64,000 bases of DNA from Azoarcus sp. GTDB lineage: Bacteria; Pseudomonadota; Gammaproteobacteria; Burkholderiales; Rhodocyclaceae. Location of the stretch: positions 1 to 64,000 of the forward strand of contig JAITQD010000121.1 in NCBI GenBank assembly GCA_031289095.1, given 5' to 3'. The translations under genes and the position numbers were made by a program. The notes beneath the pieces were generated by a model, which ran no database searches, was not told the origin of the DNA, and saw only the letters and a program-made list of their open reading frames with translations. Below, in pieces: positions 1-9,240 of this stretch; position 1 is the first letter of the stretch, and each line of letters begins with the position of its first letter.

Positions 1-736
1 CGATGCCGACGCCCTGGTGGCAACTGATGCAGCCGTAATCGGAGAAGCGCCGAAAGCCCTCCTTGGCCTCGTCATTGATGGCGGTGGCGTCGCCGTTGAG
101 GAAACGGTCGAAGGGCGCATCGGGGGTGATCAGGGTCGACTCGAAGCGCACCAAGGCGTCCGTGATGGTCTTTTCGCTGATTTCGCCGCCATATTCGCGC
201 CGGAAGTCATCGAGGTAGGCGGGATTTTCGCTGACACGGCGAATTGCGATGATCCAGTTGCTTGCCATTTCAGAGGGGTTTGTCAGCGGGCCGCTGACCT
301 GTTCGATGAGGTTGGCGGCGCGTCCGTCCCAGAATTGGCGGAAACCGAATATCGAGTTGAAGACCGTCGGCGCATTGACATCGCCGACCGCGCCGTTGAC
401 ACCGAGCGAGAATTTGCGCCCGTCGTCGCCGCCCTGGGAGAGAACATGACAACTGGCGCAGGAAATCGTTTTGTCGACCGAGAGTTGGGGGTCGTGGAAC
501 AGTTTCTCGCCGAGCCGAACCTTGCCGGACTGAAGATTCTTTGCTGAGAGATGGGGAATGGGCAGGATCGCGTTGTGCTGCCCATGCGTGCCGCGTAGGT
601 TCTCCAGAATGACCGCGTCGTCGCCAGCGGACGTCATGGTTTCATCTTCTGGAAGCGCAAGCGTCACCACTAGAATCGCTACCAGCAAAGTGAGAAAACC
701 GTAGAGCAGGAAATGCAGTCGACCTCGTTTTATCAT
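1..736 (-). CDS. Diheme cytochrome c peroxidase / MauG-family protein, 3' end cut by window
   Basis: The frame opens at an ATG at 734-736 and runs off the left edge of the window, so about 245 N-terminal residues are visible. Residues 9-28 form a hydrophobic segment (signal anchor), which places the protein in the periplasm. Two heme c attachment motifs are visible, CASCH at 93-97 and CISCH at 236-240. The stretch WDGRAANL (136-143) and the following GPLTNPSEM are typical of the bacterial diheme peroxidase family. Members reduce hydrogen peroxide with electrons from small cytochromes, or oxidise other substrates (MauG type). The gene starts 28 bases after the stop of the glycosyltransferase gene on the same strand and may be co-transcribed with it. 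Family assignment is firm; peroxidase versus another oxidase activity cannot be decided from the part seen. Confidence 0.85.
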   Translation of the reverse strand, partial: MIKRGRLHFLLYGFLTLLVAILVVTLALPEDETMTSAGDDAVILENLRGTHGQHNAILPIPHLSAKNLQSGKVRLGEKLFHDPQLSVDKTISCASCHVLSQGGDDGRKFSLGVNGAVGDVNAPTVFNSIFGFRQFWDGRAANLIEQVSGPLTNPSEMASNWIIAIRRVSENPAYLDDFRREYGGEISEKTITDALVRFESTLITPDAPFDRFLNGDATAINDEAKEGFRRFSDYGCISCHQGVGI

Positions 737-764
737 GGCGCAATGGGCAAAGATCTGTTCGGTT

Positions 765-3434
765 TCAGGGGGTCGGAAGCAACTCCTGGTCTGGCTTTGA
801 CGAGGGCTGAAGCGGACGCCGTTCGGGCAGATAGGCCGCAATCTGACAGATGATCGACGCCATGTAGGGAATGCATTGCAAGGCGAGGATGCCAACCCAT
901 AACTGCGTTTCGGAGTCGCCGACACCGCGTGCCAACACTAGCGCCATGATTGCCAGAATGAGGGCGATGAGCATGCCCAGTTCTTCACGGATCGGGCCGA
1001 AAAATGCAAAGGCGCCTTTTGCCTTCCATCCTTTCGGGGTGACGACGAAGACGCCCTTTTTCTTGATGAGTCCGGTGAATACCCCGCGCGCGATGGCGTG
1101 CGAGAGACCCACCGAAAGAATTGACGCGCCAAGGATGTCGCGCCACGGGCAGGCCATGGTGCGGCGGTAAAGGATGGGGCCGAGCGCGCCCTTGAAGGCC
1201 ATGAAGCCGAGAACGGGCAGCGCGAGCGCCACTACGGGCAGGCTGAATGCCTTGGGATGGGTAAGGATGCCTATCGTCCATAACAGGCTGCCATAGGCGA
1301 ACACCAGTTGCAGGGCGTCGCCAAACCAGGCGAACCAGCCGGTGAGGAAGTGATAGCGTTGCGCGAGGTTCAGGGTGCTGAGTCCGAGCATTTTCGGCAG
1401 ATGGGCCTTGAGAATCTGCATGGCGCCGAAGGCCCAGCGGAACCGCTGGCTCTTGATCGCGGCGAAATCCGACGGCGTGAGGCCGCGCCCGAGGACGTAA
1501 TCGACGTAGCGGGTGTCGTAGCCTTTTTCGATCAGGCGCAGGCCCAGTTCGGTGTCCTCGCAGATGCACCATTCCGACCAGCCGCCGACTTCTTCGAGGG
1601 CCAGGCGGCGCACCAGGGTCATGGTGCCGTGCTGGATGAGGGCGTTGCGTTCGTTGCGGTGGTGCATGCCGATGCGGAAGAACCCGTCGAACTCCCAGTT
1701 GCACATGCGGCGGAAAGCCTGGTTTTCCCAGTCGCGGTGCGCCTGCGGCGCCTGCACCACGGCGACATCGCCCTTGTCGAAATGGGGAATCAGGCTCGCC
1801 AGCCATTGCGGATCGACGACGTAATCGGCATCGACCACGCCGACGACCTCGGCACGCGGGTCGGTGACCTTCAGCCCGTAGTTGAGCGCGCCAGCCTTGA
1901 AGCCGGGCCAGTTCATCAGGTGGAAGAAGCGGAACCTCGGCCCCAGTTCGGCGCAACGTTTTTCCAGTGGCCGCCACAGCGATTCGTCGCGCGTGTTGTT
2001 GTCGAGAATCAGCACCTCGAAGTTGTCATAGACGAGCGCCGCGAGGCTGTCGATGGTGGCGATCACCATTTCGGGCGGTTCGTTGTAACAGGCGAGGTGG
2101 ATGGAAACGAAGGGCTGCTCGGCGACGGCGTGCGGCGGCAGGGGCATGAAACGGCGTCGCCAGTTGCGCTTGAACAGGATTTCGCCGAACTCGAAACCGT
2201 GCGACAACAGCACTGCGACGGTGAGGCAGGTCGCGCCGATGATCATCGCCAGACCGATGAGTTCGCGCTGCTGTCGCTGCGGCACCAGGTAATACTCCAC
2301 CGGCACGTTGAGGCCGATGATCAGGGTGGAAATGCAAGCCTGGATCATCGTGGCAAGGAACAGCCTGCCGCCGATGCTCCAGCCCGGCAGAAAAAAAGCC
2401 GCGAGCATCATGGGCAGGAAGGCGATGAGCGCGGCATGGTTCGCCTTGGCCGACCAGTGGCGATCGCGCTCGATGGGGCCGGTGAGCGAATATTTGAGCT
2501 TGCGGTCGGCGTCGTACATGCCCCAGTAGGCTCCGGCCCAGCCTTCGCCCATGTCGGCGTCGATTTTCCACGGCTGGTCGATGGCTTCCAGCAAAAAATA
2601 GTCGAGCATCGGTGCGCGCGGGTTGGAGAGGAATTCGCGCACGAAGCGGGCCTGGTTTTTATCCGAGGGCGCTGCGGCTGCCTGCACTGGCCCCTTGCTC
2701 GGCCAGCCGATTTCGCCGATGACGATCTTCTTGTCTGGGAAATGCCTGACCAGATCGTCGTAGCGTTTGAACAGCCAGGGAATTGCCTGGTCGATGCCGA
2801 CGCCGTCGTGGTAAGGGAAGATATGAACGGTGATGAAGTCGACGTGATCAGTGAGTTCCGGGTGGTCGATCCAGATGTCAGGCGGCTCGGCGGTCGATAC
2901 GGGTTTGCGCGTCCGGGCGCGCACCTCGTCAAGATAGTCTATGAGACGGGAATAAACCTGGGGAAAATTATTTTCCTTGATGCTGCGCAGCAGCACCTCA
3001 TTGCCGACGATCAGGCGTTCGACGTGGCGCATCTCGTTGGCAGCGTCGATCAGGGAGTTGACCTCTTTGCGGTTTTTGACAAGGTCGTTGTCGATCCAGA
3101 TGCCCGCCGTGATCTGAAAATCGTATTTTCCAGCCAGCGGCAGCAGCGCCTGCTGGTCGGAAATGCCGTAAGTGCGCAGGTTGTCGGTTTGTTTCCGCAG
3201 CATGGCGAGGTCGGAGGCCATTTCCTCCGTGCTGGGATGCGGCCCCGTGAACGGGCTTTGTCCGCGCCGGTAGCCGCTGTAACCGAAACCCCTGATGCGG
3301 AAGGAGGTTTCGTCCGGATTGTCGCTGCCATGTCCATACGCTTGCCACAGAAGATATTGCGCGCTGGCGACGGTGACGGCGATGGCGATGGCGATAATCA
3401 GGCGAAAGACAAACGCAGCGATATTTTTTTTCAT
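765..3434 (-). CDS. GH17-like domain fused to GT2 glycosyltransferase, probable beta-glucan synthase
   Basis: This inner-membrane protein of 889 residues has two parts. After an N-terminal membrane segment (about 6-25), a periplasmic glycoside hydrolase family 17-like domain (about 45-325) carries both catalytic glutamates, E146 in GNE and E241 in GEIGWP. Membrane segments (about 335-415) lead to a cytoplasmic family 2 glycosyltransferase domain with DAD (535-537), ED (626-627) and QRFRW (663-667), followed by more membrane segments. The same architecture occurs in NdvB-type enzymes that make periplasmic beta-1,3/1,6-glucans, where the GH17-like domain is thought to branch or cyclise the chain. 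The ATG at 3432-3434 is chosen because the signal anchor follows directly; a GTG at 3492-3494 would add 20 residues. A second GH17-like gene lies nearby at 4020-5678. The exact glucan product is inference. Confidence 0.85.
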   Translation of the reverse strand: MKKNIAAFVFRLIIAIAIAVTVASAQYLLWQAYGHGSDNPDETSFRIRGFGYSGYRRGQSPFTGPHPSTEEMASDLAMLRKQTDNLRTYGISDQQALLPLAGKYDFQITAGIWIDNDLVKNRKEVNSLIDAANEMRHVERLIVGNEVLLRSIKENNFPQVYSRLIDYLDEVRARTRKPVSTAEPPDIWIDHPELTDHVDFITVHIFPYHDGVGIDQAIPWLFKRYDDLVRHFPDKKIVIGEIGWPSKGPVQAAAAPSDKNQARFVREFLSNPRAPMLDYFLLEAIDQPWKIDADMGEGWAGAYWGMYDADRKLKYSLTGPIERDRHWSAKANHAALIAFLPMMLAAFFLPGWSIGGRLFLATMIQACISTLIIGLNVPVEYYLVPQRQQRELIGLAMIIGATCLTVAVLLSHGFEFGEILFKRNWRRRFMPLPPHAVAEQPFVSIHLACYNEPPEMVIATIDSLAALVYDNFEVLILDNNTRDESLWRPLEKRCAELGPRFRFFHLMNWPGFKAGALNYGLKVTDPRAEVVGVVDADYVVDPQWLASLIPHFDKGDVAVVQAPQAHRDWENQAFRRMCNWEFDGFFRIGMHHRNERNALIQHGTMTLVRRLALEEVGGWSEWCICEDTELGLRLIEKGYDTRYVDYVLGRGLTPSDFAAIKSQRFRWAFGAMQILKAHLPKMLGLSTLNLAQRYHFLTGWFAWFGDALQLVFAYGSLLWTIGILTHPKAFSLPVVALALPVLGFMAFKGALGPILYRRTMACPWRDILGASILSVGLSHAIARGVFTGLIKKKGVFVVTPKGWKAKGAFAFFGPIREELGMLIALILAIMALVLARGVGDSETQLWVGILALQCIPYMASIICQIAAYLPERRPLQPSSKPDQELLPTP

Positions 3435-3671
3435 GGTTGCTTGCGGCGGGGCGAGCAGTTTCGTGTATCGGGGCAAGGAATGCGGCAAGGACACTGAACC
3501 GTGCCAGAATCCGCCTTCCCGCCGAAGGCGGACGCACAGGTTACGGATAATGGGCGGTATTTTATGCCAGGTGGCGATGGAATGACACGGGGTTTGCCTG
3601 TATTGCCGCGTGCGGGCGGTTCCGGGTGTGTTATTCCCGGGAAGAAAGCGAGGCCATGAAAGGAAAACAGC

Positions 3672-4112
3672 ATGATGATGGCGGACTGGAACGAAACCGG
3701 GCGCACGCTCGCTGGCGCGCTCCTGGGGGCGGCGCTGCTTGGGCTGGCGTTGATGGCGTTACGTTTTGGCGTCATCGAAAACGATCTCCTGCCGCGCGAC
3801 TGCGGTTCCGGGGGCGAGGACGCAGCCTGGTCGTGTGGGCTGACCTGGTTGCTGGTGCAAAGTTTTCACGCCCAGCGCCTGGGGTGGTTTGCGCTGTTTG
3901 CGGGCGCGCTGGGCTTCCTGTCCGGCTGGCGGCGGCTCGCCTGGATCGGCTGGTTCGCCAGCGTGGCCGGTCTGGTGCTGTATTGCGCCGACTACGCCGC
4001 TGTGGGCGTCCTGCTCGCCCTATTCACTCTGTTGCGGAATCGCGCTCCCGTCGCGGCGCTTGCCGAAGCGCCCGCCGAGCGCGGGCAGGGCGAGCGCGAG
4101 TCCGGTCAATAG
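3672..4112 (+). CDS. Small predicted inner-membrane protein, function unknown
   Basis: An ORF of 146 residues preceded by an AGGAAA ribosome-binding site. It has about four hydrophobic segments (about 12-32, 56-80, 85-105 and 105-125) separated by short charged loops, then a charged alanine/glutamate-rich tail. I do not recognise a family. Its last 93 bases overlap, in antisense, the 3' end of the GH17-like gene on the other strand. A longer frame through the same bases (3626-4174) has an arginine-rich composition typical of a shadow, whereas this one has the hydrophobic periodicity of a real membrane protein. Its position between two glucan-related genes suggests, but does not show, a link to envelope glucan. 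Confidence 0.6.
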   Translation: MMMADWNETGRTLAGALLGAALLGLALMALRFGVIENDLLPRDCGSGGEDAAWSCGLTWLLVQSFHAQRLGWFALFAGALGFLSGWRRLAWIGWFASVAGLVLYCADYAAVGVLLALFTLLRNRAPVAALAEAPAERGQGERESGQ

Positions 4113-5678
4113 CCAGTAGACTGCCTGCGGATTGGCGGGTTCCGGCAGCCAGCGTCCGATTGCGCAGAGCGTGACGACAGCGGCGCAGATGTGCTCGGGG
4201 CGGGAAAGCGGCTCCTTTCGCCACCAGCCGATGACGCCGTAGATTGCTGCGGGAGTCAGGTAGAGCAGGCTGGGGAAGTCCCGGTAACGCGAGGTGACGA
4301 GCAGCAATATGGCCGCGACGGCGGCGGCAAACAGGATGAAGCCGCGCAACGCCGAGAGAATGTCGGCCGCGCTGCTGGCGAGTTTTTCCTGCCGAATCCG
4401 GCGCCAGGCGGCATCGGCGGGGGCTAGCGCGTCGCCCTGCCAGCGCGTCAGTGCGGCTCCGGCGAGCACGGCGGCCAGCGCCACCACACCGAGCGCGCTC
4501 CAGTCGGTAAAACTTTCATAGGCCAGCATGGCGTGCTCTGCGTGCAACACGGCGATCAGGCCAGTCGTCGCCCCGGCAAGCGTTACGGCGGCAAGCCGCC
4601 ACGGCTGACGGAAAAGGGTTCGGACGCGCCCGATGAGCGCGAGAACCAGGGCGGCGAGCGCTCCCGTCATCGCGCCGGTCAGCGGACATGCGATGCCATC
4701 GCGCTCGGCCACCGCGCCGGCGAGCGGAAACTTGGGTTGCAGACCGTCCGCCGTGAGCATGCCCCAGTAACCGCCGACCGTGCCTTCAAGCTGGCGTTTC
4801 CAGGGCTGGTCGATGGCTTCGATGAGGTTGTAGTCCCAGCCCTCGGCGTGTGCTCGGCGGATGAATTCGCGGATGTAACGCGCCTGGTTGACCTTCGAGG
4901 GTAACGAGTCCTCGCGCTGGCGTCCGGCGCTCGGCCAGCCGGTTTCGCCGATCAGGACGGTCTTGCCGGGAAAATGCGCACCTACTCTGGCGCGGATTTC
5001 CCCGATGTGTGCGAGCGCGCGCGCGATGTCGACCGGCTCGTCTTCCCAGAACGGCAGAATGTGTACGGTGACGAAATCCACCGCATCGGCGATCTGGGCG
5101 TTCTCCAGCCAGTATTCCCAGACATCGGCGTAAGTGACGGGCACGGCGCTTGCCGCGCGCGCCGAGGCGATCAGTGCGTGCATTTCGCTGGCGGTGCGCT
5201 CGTGGCGCAACAGCACTTCGTTGCCGACAATGAGCGCCCGCACCACGTCGCGGTATTCATTGGCGAGCGCGATGGCGCGTTCGAGTTCGCGGGTGTTCTT
5301 CTGGCGGTCGTGGCCAATCCAGGCCCCGAGCAACACGGTGAGTCCCAGTTCGCGGGCGACGGCGGGCACCTGGTCGAGACCGGCATCGACGGCGTAGATG
5401 CGCACGCAACCGGTGATCGCGGCAAGCGCCTTCAGGTCTTCCCCGATTTGCTGGCGTGAAATGACAATATTCTTATCGAACGGTGTCTGTCCGGGACGGT
5501 GAAACGGCGCATAGGAGACACAGCGCAGCTTCTCGCCCGCCGCCAGCCGCAGGTCGTGCATCGGCACCGGACGGGTTTCGTCATGAACTTGGTATAACAG
5601 TGCGGCGAGAAGGAAAAAATGAACGAGCGCGAGCGCTGCCCAGATTCTGCAAGAGGTTGTTTTTTTGTGCTCTTTCAA
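4020..5678 (-). CDS. GH17-like membrane protein (beta-1,3-glucanase/transglycosylase family)
   Basis: A protein of 552 residues. An N-terminal anchor (about 11-30) is followed by a GH17-like domain (about 50-325) with the two expected acids, E154 in VGNEVLL and E245 in GETGWP, and AIDQPWK near 280. The second half holds several membrane segments (about 335-530) and no glycosyltransferase motifs. It is a paralogue of the periplasmic half of the fusion protein at 765-3434: the motifs GNEVLL, TVHI.PF, GE.GWPS and EAIDQPWK recur in the same order. It probably remodels the same beta-glucan. The only usable start is a TTG at 5676-5678, with no good ribosome-binding site, so the N terminus is uncertain. 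The 3' end overlaps the small membrane-protein gene on the plus strand by 93 bases. Confidence 0.8.
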   Translation of the reverse strand: MKEHKKTTSCRIWAALALVHFFLLAALLYQVHDETRPVPMHDLRLAAGEKLRCVSYAPFHRPGQTPFDKNIVISRQQIGEDLKALAAITGCVRIYAVDAGLDQVPAVARELGLTVLLGAWIGHDRQKNTRELERAIALANEYRDVVRALIVGNEVLLRHERTASEMHALIASARAASAVPVTYADVWEYWLENAQIADAVDFVTVHILPFWEDEPVDIARALAHIGEIRARVGAHFPGKTVLIGETGWPSAGRQREDSLPSKVNQARYIREFIRRAHAEGWDYNLIEAIDQPWKRQLEGTVGGYWGMLTADGLQPKFPLAGAVAERDGIACPLTGAMTGALAALVLALIGRVRTLFRQPWRLAAVTLAGATTGLIAVLHAEHAMLAYESFTDWSALGVVALAAVLAGAALTRWQGDALAPADAAWRRIRQEKLASSAADILSALRGFILFAAAVAAILLLVTSRYRDFPSLLYLTPAAIYGVIGWWRKEPLSRPEHICAAVVTLCAIGRWLPEPANPQAVYWLLTGLALALPALGGRFGKRRDGSAIPQQSE

Positions 5679-5688
5679 GATTTCGTGA

Positions 5689-5717
5689 ACTGACTCCGGG
5701 TTAAAACCCCCGCCCTT
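5689..5717 (-). repeat. Palindromic repeat element, copy 1
   Basis: Read on the minus strand this segment is a GC-rich box around the palindrome GGGTTTTAACCC, followed by GGAGTCA. A closely matching element lies at 28649-28677 with the palindrome GGTTTCAAACC. Both copies sit just upstream of a minus-strand gene start. It may be an insertion-sequence end remnant or a small dispersed repeat. Confidence 0.5.
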
Positions 5718-5747
5718 CGGAGCGTCAGGGAAACGCTGAATAATACC

Positions 5748-5769
5748 GTTCGCCCTGAGCCTGTCGAAG
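5748..5769. repeat. Intergenic repeat of the type GTTCGCCCTGAGCCTGTCGA
   Basis: A 22-base segment matching a short dispersed motif (CCTGAGCCTGTCGAAG) that I know as frequent between genes in many proteobacterial genomes. It lies between gcvP and the GH17-like gene. No second copy was noticed in this window. Confidence 0.4.
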
Positions 5770-5829
5770 CGCGCTTCGCCGGAGCAAGGGAATAAACCAG
5801 CGTTCCTCGGCTGTTACACGCCTTTTGCC

Positions 5830-8694
5830 TTACGCCAGCGTGAACGCCGGATTGCGATCTCCCCACACGTCGTCGATCCGGTTCACGCTCGGCCAGAACT
5901 TGTCCTCCGCCAGCCACGGCAGCGGGAAGGCCGCCTGTTCTCGGCTGTAAGGGCGGCGCCATTCGCCGATGAAATCGGCCTGAGTGTGGGGCGCGTTTTT
6001 CAGCGGGTTGTCGGTTGCATCCCATTCGCCGCGCTCGACCTTGTGGATTTCTTCGCGGATGCCGGTCATCGCCTCCACGAAACGGTCGAGTTCGGCGAGC
6101 GGCTCCGATTCGGTGGGTTCGACCATGATCGTGCCAGCGACCGGGAACGATACGGTCGGGGCATGGAAGCCGTAGTCCATCAGGCGTTTGGCGATGTCGG
6201 TTTCGCTGATGCCGGTAGCGGCCTTGATGGGGCGGATGTCGAAAATACATTCGTGGGCCACCCGTCCGTGTTTGCCAGTGTAGAGCACCGGGTAGTGCGC
6301 CTTGAGGCGTTCGGCGAGGTAGTTGGCGTTGAGGATGGCGAGTTCGCTTGCGCGCCGGAGGCCGGCTGCGCCCATCATGGCGATGTACATCCAGGGAATC
6401 GGCAGGATGCTGGCGGAGCCGAACGGCGCGGCGGCGACTGCGCCTTGCCCTTTGTTGGGGCGTTTCTCGTCGCCCGGCATGAAAACGTGGTCGGCGGCGA
6501 AGGGCGCGAGGTGGGCGGCCAGCCCGATGGGCCCCATGCCGGGGCCACCGCCGCCGTGCGGGATGGCGAAGGTCTTGTGCAGGTTGAGGTGCGAGACATC
6601 CGCGCCGATGTAGCCGGGCGAGGTGAGACCGACTTGGGCGTTGAGGTTGGCCCCGTCCATGTAAACCTGGCCGCCGTGCGCATGGACGACGGCGCAGATG
6701 TCGCGGATCGCTTCCTCGAAAACGCCGTGCGTCGAAGGGTAGGTGATCATCAGCGCCGCGAGTTCGTCGGCGTGTGCGGCTGCCTTGGCCTTGAGGTCGG
6801 CGAGGTCGACGTTGCCGTCGCGGTCACAGGCGACTGTGACGACCTTCATGCCGGCCATTTGCGCCGAGGCGGGGTTGGTGCCGTGCGCCGATTGCGGGAT
6901 CAGGCACACGCGCCGCTGCGCTTCGCCCCGGGCGGCGTGGTAGCGCGCAATGGTCACCAGCCCCGCGTATTCGCCCTGCGCGCCGGCGTTCGGCTGCATG
7001 CAGAGGGCGTCAAAGCCGGTGATGGCGCGCAGCCAGCCGGAAAGTTCGCCGATCATGTCGAGTGTGCCGGCCACTTGGCGGGCCGGGGCGAATGGGTGCG
7101 GGGCGGCGAACGCTTCCCAGGTGATCGGGATCATCGCGGCGGTGGGGTTGAGCTTCATTGTGCAGGAGCCGAGCGGGATCATTGCCCGGTCGAGCGCCAG
7201 ATCGCGGTTTTGCAGGCGCTTGAGGTAGCGCAGCATGGCGTGTTCGGCGTGGTGGGAATTGAACACCGGGTGGGTGAGGATGGCGTCGCCGCGCAGGAGG
7301 GGCGGGGGGATGAAGTCGGTGGCGGCGGCGCGGCGGTCGAAGGCGTCAAATTCGGCGTCGTTGACGAAAGCGCCAAAGGCGCGGATCACTTCGATGAGGT
7401 CGGCGCGGGTGGTGGTTTCGTCCAGGGTGACACCGAGCGTGGCGTCGTCGATCCGGCGCAGGTCGTAGCCCGCTTCTGCGGCGGCGGCGAAGGCGTTGTT
7501 CGCCAGACTGGCGTTGGCGAAGGAGACCGCAACGGTGTCGAAAAACGCCTGTTCCCGCACGTTGCGACCGGAGGCGCGCAGGGCGAGGACAAGGATGGCG
7601 GCCAGGCGGTGGATGCGTCCGGCGATGGCGCGCAGGCCATGCGGGCCGTGCCAGATGGCGTAGAAGGCGGCCATGTTGGCGAGCAGTACCTGCGAGGTGC
7701 AGATGTTGGAGTTGGCTTTTTCGCGCCGGATGTGCTGTTCGCGCGTTTGCAGCGCCATCCGGAGGGCGCGTTTGCCACGGGCGTCTTTCGAGACGCCGAT
7801 GATGCGTCCCGGCATGGCCCGTACGTATTCGCTGCGGGTGGCGTAGTAGGCCGCGTGCGGGCCGCCGAAGCCCATTGGAATGCCAAAGCGTTGCGTCGAG
7901 CCCAGGGCGATGTCGGCGCCGAGTGCGCCGGGACTCTTGAGCAGTACGAGCGCCATCGGGTCGGCGGCGACCGCGACCACCGCACCCTGAGCCTTGAGGG
8001 CGGCAATGGCGGGGGCGATATCTTTTACCTGGCCGTGGGCGTCGGGGTATTGCAGCAAGGCGCCGAAAACGGCGCGTCCGGCGGCTTCTTCCGCTTTGCC
8101 GACGACGATTTCAAAGCCGAAACCGTGCGCGCGGGTGCGCAGTACGTCGAGTGTCTGCGGCAGGCAGGCTGCGTCGACAAAAAAGGCGTTGGCGGCGGAT
8201 TTCGAGACCCGGCGCGCCATGGTCATTGCTTCGGCGGCGGCGGTGGCTTCGTCGAGCAGCGAGGCATTGGCGACGTCCATGCCGGTGAGATCGACGATCA
8301 TTTGCTGGAAGGTGAGGAGGGCTTCGAGCCGCCCTTGTGCGATTTCGGCCTGGTAAGGGGTGTAGGCGGTATACCAGCCGGGGTTTTCCAGTACGTTGCG
8401 CAGGATGACCGTCGGGGTGTGGGTGCCGTGGTAGCCGAGGCCGATCAGCGCCTTGCCTGGCTTGTTCTTCGCGGCAATCTGGCGCAGGCGCGCGAGGGCG
8501 CGCCGTTCGTCGAGCGGGAGGGGAAGCGGCAGCGGTTCCGGCAGGCGGATTGCGTGCGGGATGGTCTGCGTGATCAGGGTGTCGACGTCGGGGACGCCGA
8601 GCGCGGCGCAGAGATGGGCGATTTCGGTTGGGGTTGAACCAAAGTGGCGGGGAGCGAAATCGTCGTGGCGGAAGAAATCGGTGAGGGATGACAT
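5830..8694 (-). CDS. gcvP: Glycine dehydrogenase (decarboxylating), P protein
   Basis: The PLP-dependent P protein decarboxylates glycine and passes the aminomethyl group to the lipoyl arm of GcvH. The protein has 954 residues, the usual length of single-chain GcvP (about 950-960), with both halves of the internally duplicated fold. The N-terminal half shows the typical YTPYQAE-type motif and the C-terminal half the PLP-lysine region [16 protein letters not shown]. The ATG at 8692-8694 is used because the protein then begins [19 protein letters not shown], as expected for the family; an upstream TTG would add 37 low-quality residues. It is the last gene of the gcvT-gcvH-gcvP operon, 131 bases after gcvH, under the glycine riboswitch upstream of gcvT. 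Confidence 0.97.
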   Translation of the reverse strand: MSSLTDFFRHDDFAPRHFGSTPTEIAHLCAALGVPDVDTLITQTIPHAIRLPEPLPLPLPLDERRALARLRQIAAKNKPGKALIGLGYHGTHTPTVILRNVLENPGWYTAYTPYQAEIAQGRLEALLTFQQMIVDLTGMDVANASLLDEATAAAEAMTMARRVSKSAANAFFVDAACLPQTLDVLRTRAHGFGFEIVVGKAEEAAGRAVFGALLQYPDAHGQVKDIAPAIAALKAQGAVVAVAADPMALVLLKSPGALGADIALGSTQRFGIPMGFGGPHAAYYATRSEYVRAMPGRIIGVSKDARGKRALRMALQTREQHIRREKANSNICTSQVLLANMAAFYAIWHGPHGLRAIAGRIHRLAAILVLALRASGRNVREQAFFDTVAVSFANASLANNAFAAAAEAGYDLRRIDDATLGVTLDETTTRADLIEVIRAFGAFVNDAEFDAFDRRAAATDFIPPPLLRGDAILTHPVFNSHHAEHAMLRYLKRLQNRDLALDRAMIPLGSCTMKLNPTAAMIPITWEAFAAPHPFAPARQVAGTLDMIGELSGWLRAITGFDALCMQPNAGAQGEYAGLVTIARYHAARGEAQRRVCLIPQSAHGTNPASAQMAGMKVVTVACDRDGNVDLADLKAKAAAHADELAALMITYPSTHGVFEEAIRDICAVVHAHGGQVYMDGANLNAQVGLTSPGYIGADVSHLNLHKTFAIPHGGGGPGMGPIGLAAHLAPFAADHVFMPGDEKRPNKGQGAVAAAPFGSASILPIPWMYIAMMGAAGLRRASELAILNANYLAERLKAHYPVLYTGKHGRVAHECIFDIRPIKAATGISETDIAKRLMDYGFHAPTVSFPVAGTIMVEPTESEPLAELDRFVEAMTGIREEIHKVERGEWDATDNPLKNAPHTQADFIGEWRRPYSREQAAFPLPWLAEDKFWPSVNRIDDVWGDRNPAFTLA

Positions 8695-8825
8695 GGCGTA
8701 GTCAGGGCAGGGGGGCGGTTGACGTGAAGGGTCTCGTCTTTGCGGTGCGCAGTGCGCGCCACGGACGAAAGAGGACGGCTCCGCGAAGAATTTCTTGGGA
8801 GTCAAGGTGTTCGGGACAGGTTTTT

Positions 8826-9206
8826 TTATTCTTCGGCGATCGCGGTCTGGTAGGCGGCTGCATCGAGGAGTTGCGGCGTGACGCCCGTGGGGCGCAGCTT
8901 GAACAGCCAGGCGGCGTAGGCGTCGGCGTTGACGCTCTCTGGTGCGTCGAGCACGGTTTGATTGACCGCGAGCACTTCGCCGGCCAGCGGTGCGTAGATG
9001 TCGGAAGCGGCCTTGACCGATTCGATGACGGCGCAGGCTTCTTCCGCCGCCAGTACGCGCCCGGCCTCGGGCAGTTCGAGAAAAACGATGTCGCCAAGTG
9101 ACTGCTGGGCATGGTCGGTGACGCCGACGGTGACGAGGCCATCGGCTTCAAATCGCACCCATTCGTGGGAAGGGGTGTATTTCAGTTCGGCGGGAACCTG
9201 GCTCAT
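8826..9206 (-). CDS. gcvH: Glycine cleavage system H protein
   Basis: A lipoyl carrier of 126 residues that shuttles the aminomethyl group between the P and T proteins. The family signature is complete: YTPSHEW near the N terminus, GITDHAQ-like [15 protein letters not shown], and the lipoylated lysine K65 in ESVKAASD. The start at 9204-9206 has a strong GGAGG ribosome-binding site eight bases upstream. A longer open frame extends into gcvT but has no family similarity. It lies 34 bases after gcvT and 131 bases before gcvP on the same strand. Confidence 0.97.
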   Translation of the reverse strand: MSQVPAELKYTPSHEWVRFEADGLVTVGVTDHAQQSLGDIVFLELPEAGRVLAAEEACAVIESVKAASDIYAPLAGEVLAVNQTVLDAPESVNADAYAAWLFKLRPTGVTPQLLDAAAYQTAIAEE

Positions 9207-9240
9207 GGGAAAACCTCCGGTTGGTTTGATGACGATGTTT

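Noticed and set aside
17..547. 176-codon plus-strand frame at the left edge
   Set aside because: It is antisense to a cytochrome peroxidase gene with two heme motifs.
1308..3497. Long plus-strand open frame antisense to the GH17-GT2 gene
   Set aside because: The sequence is rich in valine, arginine and glutamate without motifs, as expected for a shadow of a GC-rich gene; the minus-strand gene has complete motifs.
3626..4174. 182-codon plus-strand frame overlapping the small membrane-protein gene
   Set aside because: Arginine- and glycine-rich without hydrophobic pattern; the 3672-4112 frame has regular membrane segments.
5986..8637. 883-codon plus-strand frame antisense to gcvP
   Set aside because: GC-rich codon bias on the opposite strand explains the absence of stops; gcvP is certain.
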